Source of the DNA: Opitutales bacterium
GTDB taxonomy: Bacteria; Verrucomicrobiota; Verrucomicrobiia; Opitutales; Seribacteraceae
NCBI GenBank assembly: GCA_028042835.1
Contig: JAOFOL010000003.1
Coordinates: 1 to 64,000 of the forward strand
Reading direction: 5' to 3'
Length of the DNA: 64,000 nt
The position numbers were made by a program, and so were the translations under genes. Of this stretch, positions 36,500 to 45,911 are shown one piece after another. The notes under the pieces were generated by a model. The model did not search any database, was not told the origin of the DNA, and saw nothing but the letters and a program-made list of their open reading frames with translations. Every line of letters begins with the position of its first letter. Position 1 is the first letter of the stretch.

Positions 36500-36892
36500 A
36501 TGATCGCACCCATTGAAAAACAAGGTCCTAAAAATGTATTAGGGGAGACACTCGTTCCCTGTTGTAATGAACTTAGTACCGGATGGTACCGAAACGGTAC
36601 TTGTGAAACCGATGCAAATGATGGGGGCAGGCATGTAATCTGTGCCCACATGACCGAAGAATTTCTTTCTTTCAGCAAAGCAATGGGTAATGATTTATCC
36701 ACCCCAATGCCTCAATATAATTTTCCAGGTCTCAAAGAGGGCGATTGCTGGTGCCTATGTGCTGCCCGTTGGCAGGAAGCATTGGAGTCTGGCGTGGCAC
36801 CTAAAGTTAAATTGGCGGCCTGTGAGGAATCTGCACTCGAAGTAGTAAGCCTCGAAGATCTTAAAGCTCATCAGATAAAAGAATCGGAATAA
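36500..36892 (+). CDS. DUF2237 family protein
   Basis: NVLGETLVPCCNELSTGWYRNGTCETDANDGGRHVICAHMTEEFLSFSKAMGNDLSTP...GDCWCLCAARWQEA. Confidence 0.85.
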   Translation: MIAPIEKQGPKNVLGETLVPCCNELSTGWYRNGTCETDANDGGRHVICAHMTEEFLSFSKAMGNDLSTPMPQYNFPGLKEGDCWCLCAARWQEALESGVAPKVKLAACEESALEVVSLEDLKAHQIKESE

Positions 36893-37373
36893 ACATAGCC
36901 CCCGTTACTGGAAACGAGGGAATGATTGATTTACGATGTGATCGCGATTCTCTGGCTCATATTCATGAAGGTTACCCTTGGCTTCCCACTGCCAACTCCA
37001 TTCATTGGGTGCCCATTAGTTCCAATGGAATCAACCAACCCGAAACAGAACTAATCCGCAAAACGGTCTACAATCACCAGTCCGCCCTGCTCGATTTGAC
37101 GGAGAGCGTTCAAAACAGCCATTCCCCCGAGTGCGGGTTAAAAGAAAGCATGGCCAAGGTTCGTTTTGTTCGGTCCGTGTTTGCCTCACACTTAGTAAAT
37201 TGACAATCCATTGGATTTCCCCTGCAAATGAGAAAGCATCCTTTATCGGCCCTGTAAGAAAACTTTTTATCTTACAATTTCTTGCTTATTTAGCAAAAGA
37301 TTACAAAAAATCAATTGCGGTGATCGCCTTCTTTCATCAGAAACAGACAATCTATTGGGATGGAAATTAAGTA

Positions 37374-37931
37374 ATGCCGACGATCGAAAAAGACTTGTGG
37401 TACAAAATCAGGGATGGAGACTCCTCCGCTTTTGGTGAGCTGTATGATGGATTCGCCGGTGCAATGTTCTCTCTTTCACTAGAAATTCTCGGCGACCGAT
37501 GGGAAGCCGAAGAGGTCATTCAGGATATCTTTGCTTTTTTATGGAGAAAGCCGGAATCCTATGCCCCTGACAAAGGGAAATTTACCAGTTGGCTTTTAGT
37601 ACTAACCCGTAACCGCAGCATTGATCGTTTCCGTTCACGTAAAAGAAGACTCGATCGGGGGGAATCCGATGAAATTCTTTCCGGAAGGGAAGATCAGAAT
37701 GCTGCAGATGGTGCGGTGGAAGCAACCGCAAGCGATGAACGTAACTATTTACGCCAAGCCTTCGCGAAACTACCACCCGAGCAAAGTAAGGTCTTAGAAC
37801 TGTCTTATTTTCGTGGTCTTAATCATGAAGAGATTTCGAAAGTGCTCGAACTCTCCCTGGGTACTGTAAAATCAAGGATCCGCTTGGGAATTGAAAAGTT
37901 ACGTCATACATTATCCACTTTACGAACATGA
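37374..37931 (+). CDS. ECF-type RNA polymerase sigma factor
   Basis: DGDSSAFGELYDGFAGAMFSLSLEILGDRWEAEEVIQDIFAFLW (region 2); LPPEQSKVLELSYFRGLNHEEISKVLELSLGTVKSRIRLGIEKLR (region 4). Confidence 0.93.
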   Translation: MPTIEKDLWYKIRDGDSSAFGELYDGFAGAMFSLSLEILGDRWEAEEVIQDIFAFLWRKPESYAPDKGKFTSWLLVLTRNRSIDRFRSRKRRLDRGESDEILSGREDQNAADGAVEATASDERNYLRQAFAKLPPEQSKVLELSYFRGLNHEEISKVLELSLGTVKSRIRLGIEKLRHTLSTLRT

Positions 37932-38026
37932 TCTTCCTTGCTAATGAAACCTTTAATTACCTTACATAGCCCAAAACTCTCCTGCTAAGCTTGTGATGCC
38001 CTTTAACCTCACTATTATGTTTTTCG

Positions 38027-39227
38027 TTGGAATCTCTTAAACAACAAGCTCTCGATTACACCCTAGGTGTTTTACCCAAAGAAGAATCTCTCCTCTTTGA
38101 AGCTCAACTTGAAAAAGATGATGATGCACAAATGTACCTGGTCGAAGCTCAGGAAGATTGTGCCAATCTTTCCCTGACCGCCAATCCGGCAACCTTGGGA
38201 AATGAAGTCCGTACCCGGGTCATGGAATATTGTGAACCCCACATGGATTTCGAACCATTTTTAAACTGCATGGAGATGGAACGGTTGCGTAGCAGTTTTT
38301 CTCCTTCTGAAAACCGATACCAAGGGGGGGGGGCTTTCGGTCGATCTTAGTGATATTCAAGTAGGGGCGATCAAGGATAATGTACGGACAAATTACGACA
38401 ATCTCCTACAGCTTCTTCCTCTACTCTCAGGAAAATCGAAAGCAGCAGCTGGTGAGTTTTCTGAGCTTCAAAAAACTCTCCGGTCCACTCCCTCCTTCAA
38501 TTCGGGCATCGAACGTGTCTTGGATCATGATCTTTCGAGCGAAGACCCGGCCACTCGTTCAGTCCTGCGGACGACTTTAGCCACTCTGCCCTCGCTCTCC
38601 TTTTTCTCTGACCGTCTGCGTGAAGATCAGGCAAATCTCGCGGACACCCGCAGGCTATTTTATTTGTGTCGGGACCAACTCAAAATCATGCGGGCTTCTT
38701 TTAAAGATCTCGACCCTGACCGACTGGTAGATGATGAAAAGTTGCGCCTGCATGGAGCCGGGCTTCTCCAAACTAAATGGTGGGGAGCCGAGCATGCTTA
38801 TTTTTCCTCAAAAGGTCAGGTGAAATGCGGACATTTCTTTGATGGGCCCGTCACCGAGAGATGCGTAGAATTTGCGGAATATGATGCAAATATGTATTGC
38901 CTGGCCAATTTACTCGCACCCCGTTCATCGACTGGAGACTTTCATATGGAGTTGATGAAAGATGCGATTCCCGGAGCCACCCTTGCTGTGGCCACTGCCA
39001 AAATGTCAGAGTCAAGTTTTCAATCCATGAAATTCATAACTGGAAACATCTCTGACGTTTCTGGCTCGTTTAAGCAGGACCATTTCCTTTGGAAACTGAT
39101 TGAAGACTCCATGGTCCGGGGTCATCAATCTGACCATCTTGGTGAACTTATGGAAAAGAAAGTTTTCGGGGCTAACCGTCTCGGGGATCAGGTCTACCTG
39201 TGGTTTGCCTGGCCCGCCATTACATAA
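38027..39227 (+). pseudogene. Anti-sigma-factor-like gene split in two frames at a G10 homopolymer (38324-38333)
   Basis: 5' part (TTG start) MESLKQQALDYTLGVLPKEESLLFEAQLEKDDDAQ... continues in another frame as GGGLSVDLSDIQVGAIKDNVRTNYDNLLQ...DHDLSSEDPATRS... to 39227; removing one G joins the frames. May be an intact phase-variable gene or a sequencing artefact. Confidence 0.65.
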
Positions 39228-39940
39228 GCCCACTGCGGGGCAGAGGCTTCCACCGAAAATCCTTTGCAATAATGGGCAACCGCCGGTGCCACCAAAGGCT
39301 CCGGCATTCCCTGAGATTGAAAAAGCTCTCCTGCATAGGAAGCGTTATCCAGCCTGAATCCATCGTACGGACGATGTCTGACTTCTGCCGAGCTCAGATT
39401 ATTATGCAAGCTACGTTGGGCCCAGAAACGGTACCGTTCCAACAAAAAGCGGTCCAGAGGATCCTTCGCCGGGTGACTTGTTTTGGAGATATTTTTTATC
39501 TGACCTTCCAAACGGGACGGAACCTTGCTGGAAATCGAACGGGTGCATGAATTGTATACAAGAGATTTCCCTATCTTGCTGTGGGAAATAGATGCAAACC
39601 GGTAATTTAAACCATAGAGCATCTTGGCTCCTGCAACGGCAAACAGATCTGTTGAATCAAGTGAATGGAACCAAACGCCTTTCTTGCCCTCGGCGTTACG
39701 GACATAAGTTCGTAGGTTAACCTCGTTAAAACTCCCCCACGGTATCCAACGGGCAGGACGGATTCGCAGTCCCGACAAATGAAACCCGACAACACTTGCC
39801 CAGGGTTCCCCTTTATAAAGATCAAGTTCCAAATCATCCGGAATGGTCGGCCGTAGAATCTCAGCCGGCAAAGGCCAATGTAATAAGAGGAGGTCTCCCC
39901 AGTGCTGAGACATGAAGGTATCCAAAAATGACCGAATCAT
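39194..39940 (-). CDS. DUF2071 (YqjF-like) protein
   Basis: HWPLPAEILRPTIPDDLELDLYKGEPWASVVGFHLSGLRIRP...NEVNLRTYVRN...GVWFHSLDSTDLFAVAGAK. Confidence 0.85.
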   Translation of the reverse strand: MIRSFLDTFMSQHWGDLLLLHWPLPAEILRPTIPDDLELDLYKGEPWASVVGFHLSGLRIRPARWIPWGSFNEVNLRTYVRNAEGKKGVWFHSLDSTDLFAVAGAKMLYGLNYRFASISHSKIGKSLVYNSCTRSISSKVPSRLEGQIKNISKTSHPAKDPLDRFLLERYRFWAQRSLHNNLSSAEVRHRPYDGFRLDNASYAGELFQSQGMPEPLVAPAVAHYCKGFSVEASAPQWAYVMAGQANHR

Positions 39941-40395
39941 CCGGGCTTTCCAAAAATTTCTTCCAGCTTAACTTTTCGGTAATCGAAAACTCGCTGAAGT
40001 GTTCGCCTGACAAAGAGAAAATTTGCAAGCAAGCCAAGTGGTCCCAACGGAACGAGATAGCGGATATCATCGGTCATTTGGGTGCCACCCTCCACCTCTT
40101 CAAGTTTATGTGTATGTAACCATAATTTATAAGGACCCACTCGCTGCTCATCCATAAAAGAAAAACCTTCTTCCACATATTTAATTTCTGTAAGCCAAGT
40201 GGACCAGCCAAGGAGAGGTATCTTCACGCGATACTCCAGTAATAACCCGGCATATGTCTTCTCGGGGGATTCCCCAATGATTTCAAATGCCATGTCGGGT
40301 GGCGTAATTCGATTTAAATTTTGTGGCACAGAAATGAACTGCCAAAGGTCTTTTCTCGCAACAGGGAGAGTTTGGGTTTGATGTAGATGATGCAC
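39937..40395 (-). CDS. SRPBCC-family ligand-binding protein
   Basis: QTLPVARKDLWQFISVPQNLNRITPPDMAFEI...LVPLGPLGLLANFLFVRRTLQRVFDYRK. Confidence 0.82.
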   Translation of the reverse strand: MHHLHQTQTLPVARKDLWQFISVPQNLNRITPPDMAFEIIGESPEKTYAGLLLEYRVKIPLLGWSTWLTEIKYVEEGFSFMDEQRVGPYKLWLHTHKLEEVEGGTQMTDDIRYLVPLGPLGLLANFLFVRRTLQRVFDYRKVKLEEIFGKPG

Positions 40396-40474
40396 AAATT
40401 TTTAAACTATCAACGATTGGTGTTCCTCGCAACCTCCCCTTGACGATATCGAGATCTGTAAGTAAAAGAAATTA

Positions 40475-41341
40475 ATGAAATTTCTTGGTATTCTCCCCCT
40501 CTCTTTATTTATAATTTCGATCCAATACGGTTCCGCACAGGAAGGTATGTCAGAATTGGCTGCTGTGCGACTGGCCTACGAAAATAGCTCGGACCGTGAA
40601 CTTAAAGGACTCAATGCCGAAATTGGTTACGATCAATGGGAAATCCGTACGCCGGTCTTTTTCAAAGAATGGGGAGACTGGAAATTTGCCGGTGGAGTAC
40701 GCTATCAATCCACTGATATCGATGTAAGTGATCCCACTGTCCTTGACGAGAATAGACTTCATTCATTGGACCTGGCTTTTTTCCTCAGCAAAAAAAAGAG
40801 CGAGACTTTGGACTGGCTATTGCTTTTTAACCCAAGTCTTGCCGGAGATTATGAAAACACTGGAAGCGAAGCATTTAATTACCTAACCATTGCAGGTGTA
40901 AAATGGAAACAAAGTGAGACCTTACAATGGATATTCGGTGCGGTTTACACCACTGGAATTGGAGATGATCTGTTCGTCCCGGCAATCGGTTTTATCTGGG
41001 AACCTTCGGATCGATCGAGCTTGGTGTTTGCTGGTCCAATCCTTCGGTATAGCTACGAAATATCCGACTCCTTGGAACTAAACCTGGGAGGACAGTTTGT
41101 GGGCAATCGTTGGAATACAGAATCGATCTATGGTGGAAACCTGGAACAACGAAACTTTCGCTACCGTTCCTACCGCCTATCTGCCAACTTGAAATGGAAT
41201 TTGGATGATCACAATTCCCTCTTTGTTGGGGGTGGCTATGATTTTGCAGGAGAAATCGAAATTGAATCCACCTCCCTCAATTCAGATCGCGATGTGGAGA
41301 ATGGTGGAGTTTTCGAAATCGGCTATCAATATCAGTTTTAA
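40475..41341 (+). CDS. Outer-membrane beta-barrel protein (DUF6268-like)
   Basis: Signal peptide; alternating amphipathic strands; C-terminal FEIGYQYQF ending in Phe. Confidence 0.65.
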   Translation: MKFLGILPLSLFIISIQYGSAQEGMSELAAVRLAYENSSDRELKGLNAEIGYDQWEIRTPVFFKEWGDWKFAGGVRYQSTDIDVSDPTVLDENRLHSLDLAFFLSKKKSETLDWLLLFNPSLAGDYENTGSEAFNYLTIAGVKWKQSETLQWIFGAVYTTGIGDDLFVPAIGFIWEPSDRSSLVFAGPILRYSYEISDSLELNLGGQFVGNRWNTESIYGGNLEQRNFRYRSYRLSANLKWNLDDHNSLFVGGGYDFAGEIEIESTSLNSDRDVENGGVFEIGYQYQF

Positions 41342-42297
41342 AGAATAATTGAATCGGCGGCATCCCAACCCGAAAGGGCTGCATTTTCGATTCTCTCCCC
41401 ACCGAATCCGTCACCCGCCAAGGTTAGGTTTCGCTCGGATGAGTGCCAATGGCTTGCCCCAAAGGTAACCACGGGCTTGGCAAAACCCCAGCGATGAGAA
41501 GCCCAGGAAGTAATTTTAACGCCCAACTGGTCTTCTGTAACGGATAGTAATTGTGGAATTCTTTCCGGGTCCGGTGCATCCCAAAATTTCTGCGAATATT
41601 CATCCGAGGCATGAATAGTACAGGATGGATCTTCGGAAATCCCTTTGATTTGATTATCGGATATCCAATCAATTTCATCCACTGGATGAGTAATGGTACC
41701 CGGATGCTCAAGCATAGATGGTCGGTCCATAATACCCAAAACTGCCAAGCAGCGGGTATGGCGGATTGAACGCAGGCGTGACAAGGTGAAATCATCCAAC
41801 TCATATTCACTTCTTTGAAAAAGATCCAATAATTGAACCGAGGGGATCGTTAAAACTAAATGATCGGACTTTAACATGCGTCCCTCCCCACCCTTTTCCT
41901 CCACGGACCATCCGGATTCATTTCTATAAATATGTTCCACGAAAAAGCGGGTCTCCACCCTGAACTCTCTCGCTAAAATCTTTGCCGGAGAAGTCATTCC
42001 ATCCATGCCCCGATATCTATGACCCGTGGGAAGGTCAGGGCGGCCAGGTATATGGTCGTACCATGGAGTGACCGCATTTTCCTTTTGCCAATGAGATAAA
42101 AGTTCCAGCATTCGTGGATCACGGGCCGTAAAAAACTGAGCACCATGATCTATCCTGGCACCCTCCATTCGACGGGTTGCCATTCGGCCACCAACACCCC
42201 TACCCTTTTCCAAAAGAGTTACCTCATGACCTGCTCTCTCGAGACGCCAGGCACAGACACAACCAGATATTCCAGCTCCCACAACTATTATTTTCAT
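41338..42297 (-). CDS. FAD-dependent oxidoreductase, renalase-like
   Basis: IIVVGAGISGCVCAWRLERAGHEVTLLEKGRGVGGRMATRRMEGARIDHGAQFFTARDP. Confidence 0.85.
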   Translation of the reverse strand: MKIIVVGAGISGCVCAWRLERAGHEVTLLEKGRGVGGRMATRRMEGARIDHGAQFFTARDPRMLELLSHWQKENAVTPWYDHIPGRPDLPTGHRYRGMDGMTSPAKILAREFRVETRFFVEHIYRNESGWSVEEKGGEGRMLKSDHLVLTIPSVQLLDLFQRSEYELDDFTLSRLRSIRHTRCLAVLGIMDRPSMLEHPGTITHPVDEIDWISDNQIKGISEDPSCTIHASDEYSQKFWDAPDPERIPQLLSVTEDQLGVKITSWASHRWGFAKPVVTFGASHWHSSERNLTLAGDGFGGERIENAALSGWDAADSIIL

Positions 42298-42388
42298 TAT
42301 GTAGTACCCTATCGTATTCTTGGCCGATGAAAAGAAATACTCAAAGAGAGGCCTTGGAAGAATCCATCTAAATGGGTAATAATAAATC

Positions 42389-43099
42389 GTGAAAATTAAA
42401 CCTAGACCTGCCCATGAAAGAGGACAAGCCGAGCATGGTTGGTTACATGCACGCTTTACCTTCTCGTTTGCAAACTACTACGATCCCGAGCATTGCGGGT
42501 TTCATTCCCTCATCGTGATGAATAACGACATCATTGAGCCAGGTGGAGGGTTCCCTTCGCATCCCCATAGCGATGCTGAAATTTTCACCTATGTCATGCG
42601 TGGAAAACTTGAACATCAGGACAGTATGGGAAACGGTTCAGTAATCGAAGCCGGCGATCTACAGTACATGAGTGCAGGAGAAGGTGTCAGGCATAGCGAG
42701 TTTAATCCCTCAACGGATGAACAAACCGAACTTTACCAGATTTGGATGCTTCCAGACCAAAAAGGCGGTACTCCTCGGTATGCTGAAAAGAAATGGGGGG
42801 AAGAAAAAATGGAAGGCGAAAACAGACTCCTTTTCTCAGGAAGTGGACGGGATGGATCAACTAAGATAAGACAATCCGCAGAATTTTCCATGGCATACCT
42901 GAATGAAAAAAATGACCTAACATTAAACATACAGAAAAAATTTCCTCATCTATGGATTCAAGTAATTGAAGGCGAAATCAACCTTGATCCTCACATACTG
43001 GGAAAAGCGGATGGAGTGGGAATTGAGAACCAAGATTCACCTCTGATCATAACGGCCAACCAAAACACTCGTTTATTTATTTTTCGGTTAGGAACCTAA
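42389..43099 (+). CDS. Pirin family protein
   Basis: FSFANYYDPEHCGFHSLIVMNNDIIEPGGGFPSHPHSDAEIFTYVMRGKLEHQDSMGN...MSAGEGVRHSEFN. Confidence 0.93.
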   Translation: MKIKPRPAHERGQAEHGWLHARFTFSFANYYDPEHCGFHSLIVMNNDIIEPGGGFPSHPHSDAEIFTYVMRGKLEHQDSMGNGSVIEAGDLQYMSAGEGVRHSEFNPSTDEQTELYQIWMLPDQKGGTPRYAEKKWGEEKMEGENRLLFSGSGRDGSTKIRQSAEFSMAYLNEKNDLTLNIQKKFPHLWIQVIEGEINLDPHILGKADGVGIENQDSPLIITANQNTRLFIFRLGT

Positions 43100-43109
43100 A
43101 TTTATTAAC

Positions 43110-43135
43110 AAAAAAAGAGAGTTCGGAACTCTTTC
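43110..43135. terminator. Candidate intrinsic terminator AAAGAGAGTTCGGAACTCTTTC
   Basis: Hairpin GAGTT/AACTC extended by A/T-rich flanks, downstream of pirin. Confidence 0.55.
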
Positions 43136-43201
43136 ACTCAGAAATATAATCTATTTCTTTGACCTATTCCATTTCCGTGGTACGGATAAAGGTCTATTTT
43201 T

Positions 43202-44101
43202 ATGAACGATATCCCTGCAGAATATCACAACCTAGTGGAAAGTCTGGCTGGAGAACTCCCAAGCATTCCTCTGATAATGAATGACTTACTCAAGATCATT
43301 TCTGATTCAAACGCGGCCTTATTTGCTTTGCGTGACATAATTAAGAATGACAAAGCAATATTTTCAAAAGTCTTAAAATTCGCCAACAGTGTGGAAATTC
43401 GTCAGGGGACAACTGAAAGAATTACCAGTATTTCGGATGCTATCCAAAGATTAGGACTGGAAAATGTAAAAAAAATAGCCCTTAATACATCCGTTTTTAA
43501 ACTTTTTGAAGAGCTTGATAATCAGGAAAATTTTAAACTCGATGACTTATGGATGCATAGTTGCGGAGTTGCCATTGCGACGGAAACTCTTGCCGAAAGA
43601 TTTGAATCGAAATTATCCGAACATGCCTACTCCTGTGGATTATTACATGACCTTGGAAAGCTAGCCAAAATAAAATTCTCACCTAAAAATTTTGTGTTCG
43701 AAATTAATCATGCATCGGAAAATAATTTCTGCATCCACACCACCGAGCACAATTTGCGATCCTTGAAACATGATGTGCTCGGAGCCTTAATCGTACAAAA
43801 ATGGGGAATTTCCCCCGTCGTTGAAGAGACCACGCGCTGGCATCACACGGTAAAGAAAAGCGATAGAGGTGGTATTGAAGACCCCAACATGCACAAACTG
43901 ATCGACTTGGTAAAACTTGCGAATCATTTAATTAAAGAACTTCAATTTGGAAACAGCGGGTACTCTGCGAAACCAGATCTACCCCCGGAATTTTTAAGGA
44001 GAAGAAAAATTGACGCAGAGGAGTATAAGAATTGCAAGGAAGCAGTGGAGACAGCACTGGATGCAGAAGCCGATCATCTTGCAATATTTTCCAAAGAGTA
44101 A
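43202..44101 (+). CDS. HDOD domain protein
   Basis: LAGELPSIPLIMNDLLKIISDSNAALFALRDIIKNDKAIFSKVLKFANS...ISDAIQRLGLENVKKIAL; HDLGKLAKIKF. Confidence 0.88.
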   Translation: MNDIPAEYHNLVESLAGELPSIPLIMNDLLKIISDSNAALFALRDIIKNDKAIFSKVLKFANSVEIRQGTTERITSISDAIQRLGLENVKKIALNTSVFKLFEELDNQENFKLDDLWMHSCGVAIATETLAERFESKLSEHAYSCGLLHDLGKLAKIKFSPKNFVFEINHASENNFCIHTTEHNLRSLKHDVLGALIVQKWGISPVVEETTRWHHTVKKSDRGGIEDPNMHKLIDLVKLANHLIKELQFGNSGYSAKPDLPPEFLRRRKIDAEEYKNCKEAVETALDAEADHLAIFSKE

Positions 44102-44122
44102 ATTACCAATAGTCTGTGAGAT

Positions 44123-44707
44123 ATGAATATCCCGCTACCTGATGCCCAAATTCAAGTCTTTGAAAATCACTTCGAAGAACAACAAGCCTTACAATTATTT
44201 AACAGATTGGAAAGTAATATTCCATGGGTTCAAAACAAAATACGATTTTATGGAAAAGAGAGTTTGGTTCCCCGTCTTGAATCATGGCATGGTGATGAGG
44301 GTATGTCGTATACTTATTCGGGAATTTCAATGCAGGCCAAGCCTTGGACAGAAGAGTTACTGGAAATTAAACATTCGATAGAACCGATCGTCGAAACGAC
44401 CTTTAATTCCGTTTTAATTAATTTTTACAGGGATGGAAAAGACCGGGTGGCCTGGCATAGTGATGATGAAAAGGAACTTGGAGAAAATCCCGTTATCGGA
44501 TCTGTGAGTCTTGGAGCAGAGAGAAGGTTTAAACTTCGACATAAACGCTACAAAGAAAACCAACTTTCGCATGAAATTATGCTGAACAATGGAAGCTTGC
44601 TGCTCATGAGTGGAACAACTCAGCATAATTGGCTACATGAAATTCCCCGCACGGCCAAACCGATTGGTCCACGAATCAACCTTACCTTTCGAGTAATAAA
44701 ACAGTAG
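44123..44707 (+). CDS. alkB: Alpha-ketoglutarate-dependent dioxygenase AlkB-like
   Basis: LINFYRDGKDRVAWHSDDEKELGENPVIGSVSLGAERRFKLRHK; LLLMSGTTQHNWLHEIPRTAKPIGPRINLTFR. Confidence 0.9.
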   Translation: MNIPLPDAQIQVFENHFEEQQALQLFNRLESNIPWVQNKIRFYGKESLVPRLESWHGDEGMSYTYSGISMQAKPWTEELLEIKHSIEPIVETTFNSVLINFYRDGKDRVAWHSDDEKELGENPVIGSVSLGAERRFKLRHKRYKENQLSHEIMLNNGSLLLMSGTTQHNWLHEIPRTAKPIGPRINLTFRVIKQ

Positions 44708-44766
44708 AAAATAAATTCACTGCCTGACCGATCCCGTATTGCTCAATTTGCAAAATTGTATTCTAC

Positions 44767-45378
44767 TTGATCCAACATCATACTTTACGCGATTTATTCC
44801 TATTGAAACACTTGTTTATAGTTTTATTTTTTTCCCTCACGACATCGGTCTCATTCGCCTACGAATCCATGCATGAAAAAACTCCAGTCGGAAAAATCAT
44901 GATCCTTGATCTGCCTGCTCGAACCGCATTGGAGGCTTCGACGGAAAAATCATATTTCAGTGAAAATAATGGTCTTTTCAGGAAACTATTTAAATACATT
45001 AACAATAACGATATCTCAATGACTACGCCGGTCGAAGCCGATATTAAACCCGGGAAAATGAGATTTTTTGTCGGATCGGATGATCAAGTAAAACAAATTT
45101 CATCGTCCAAAGATGTTACTGTTCGGAAATTGTCTCCTTCGAAAGTTGTCGCGATCGGGATCCGTGGAAGTTATTCCGAAAAAAGATTTGTTGAAAATAA
45201 GTCTAAACTTACAAGCTGGATTAAAAATAATAAGCAGTATGAACCATCCGGCGAAGCTTACGGAGTTTATTGGGATGGCCCTTTCATACCAGGCTTCTTT
45301 AAGCGTTCAGAAATACATCTTCCTGTGAAAATATTGGAAAAGAAAAAAAAACAAAATCCTAAAGAATCTCAAAAATGA
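44767..45378 (+). CDS. SOUL heme-binding family protein, secreted
   Basis: RTALEASTEKSYFSENNGLFRKLFKYINNNDISMTTPVEADI...VVAIGIRGSYSEKRFVENKSKLTSWI; non-ATG start. Confidence 0.82.
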   Translation: MIQHHTLRDLFLLKHLFIVLFFSLTTSVSFAYESMHEKTPVGKIMILDLPARTALEASTEKSYFSENNGLFRKLFKYINNNDISMTTPVEADIKPGKMRFFVGSDDQVKQISSSKDVTVRKLSPSKVVAIGIRGSYSEKRFVENKSKLTSWIKNNKQYEPSGEAYGVYWDGPFIPGFFKRSEIHLPVKILEKKKKQNPKESQK

Positions 45379-45911
45379 AAATTCAGTTACTCTTACTCTT
45401 ACCTATCCTTACTATGAGCTTATCCGCTAAATCCATTTACGAACACGACCTCAAATCAATCGATGGGGAATCAACCAACCTGGCCGAACATAAGGGGAAA
45501 GTTATCCTTATGGTCAATGTCGCTTCACGTTGCGGATTCACCCGTCAATATAAAGGATTGGAAGAATTATATGCGAAATACAAGGACAAGGGATTGGTTG
45601 TCTGTGGATTCCCATGCAATCAATTTGGAGGACAGGAACCAGGTACAGAAGCAGATATAAAAGAATTTTGTTCCACAAAATTTGGTGTTTCCTTCCCCAT
45701 GTATTCAAAAATTAATGTGAATGGTCCGGATCGTCATCCGATATATAATGATATTATTGGTGAAAGTGGTCCTTTGAAAGGGAATATCAAATGGAATTTT
45801 GGAAAAATTCTTGTTGGAAAAGATGGTAAACCAATTGACCGTTTTGGAAGTATGACTTCTCCCTCATCCAAGAAGTTAATCAAGGCAATCGAAGAGGCTC
45901 TTCAGGGATAA
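45375..45911 (+). CDS. Glutathione peroxidase
   Basis: IYEHDLKSIDGESTNLAEHKGKVILMVNVASRCGFTRQYKGLEELYAKYKDKGLVVCGFPCNQFGGQEPGT; Cys-type active site. Confidence 0.94.
   Translation: MKIQLLLLLPILTMSLSAKSIYEHDLKSIDGESTNLAEHKGKVILMVNVASRCGFTRQYKGLEELYAKYKDKGLVVCGFPCNQFGGQEPGTEADIKEFCSTKFGVSFPMYSKINVNGPDRHPIYNDIIGESGPLKGNIKWNFGKILVGKDGKPIDRFGSMTSPSSKKLIKAIEEALQG

Noticed and set aside
36900-36925. CCCCCGTT...AACGAGGG hairpin
   Set aside because: Stem has a mismatch and there is no T tract; not convincing as a terminator.
36922-37203. 93-aa ORF between DUF2237 and the ECF sigma gene
   Set aside because: No family motif or signal peptide; could be a small gene or decayed remnant but not supportable by eye.
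45375-45911. Selenocysteine glutathione peroxidase
   Set aside because: Active site reads ASRCGFT with Cys, no in-frame UGA; ordinary Cys-type enzyme.
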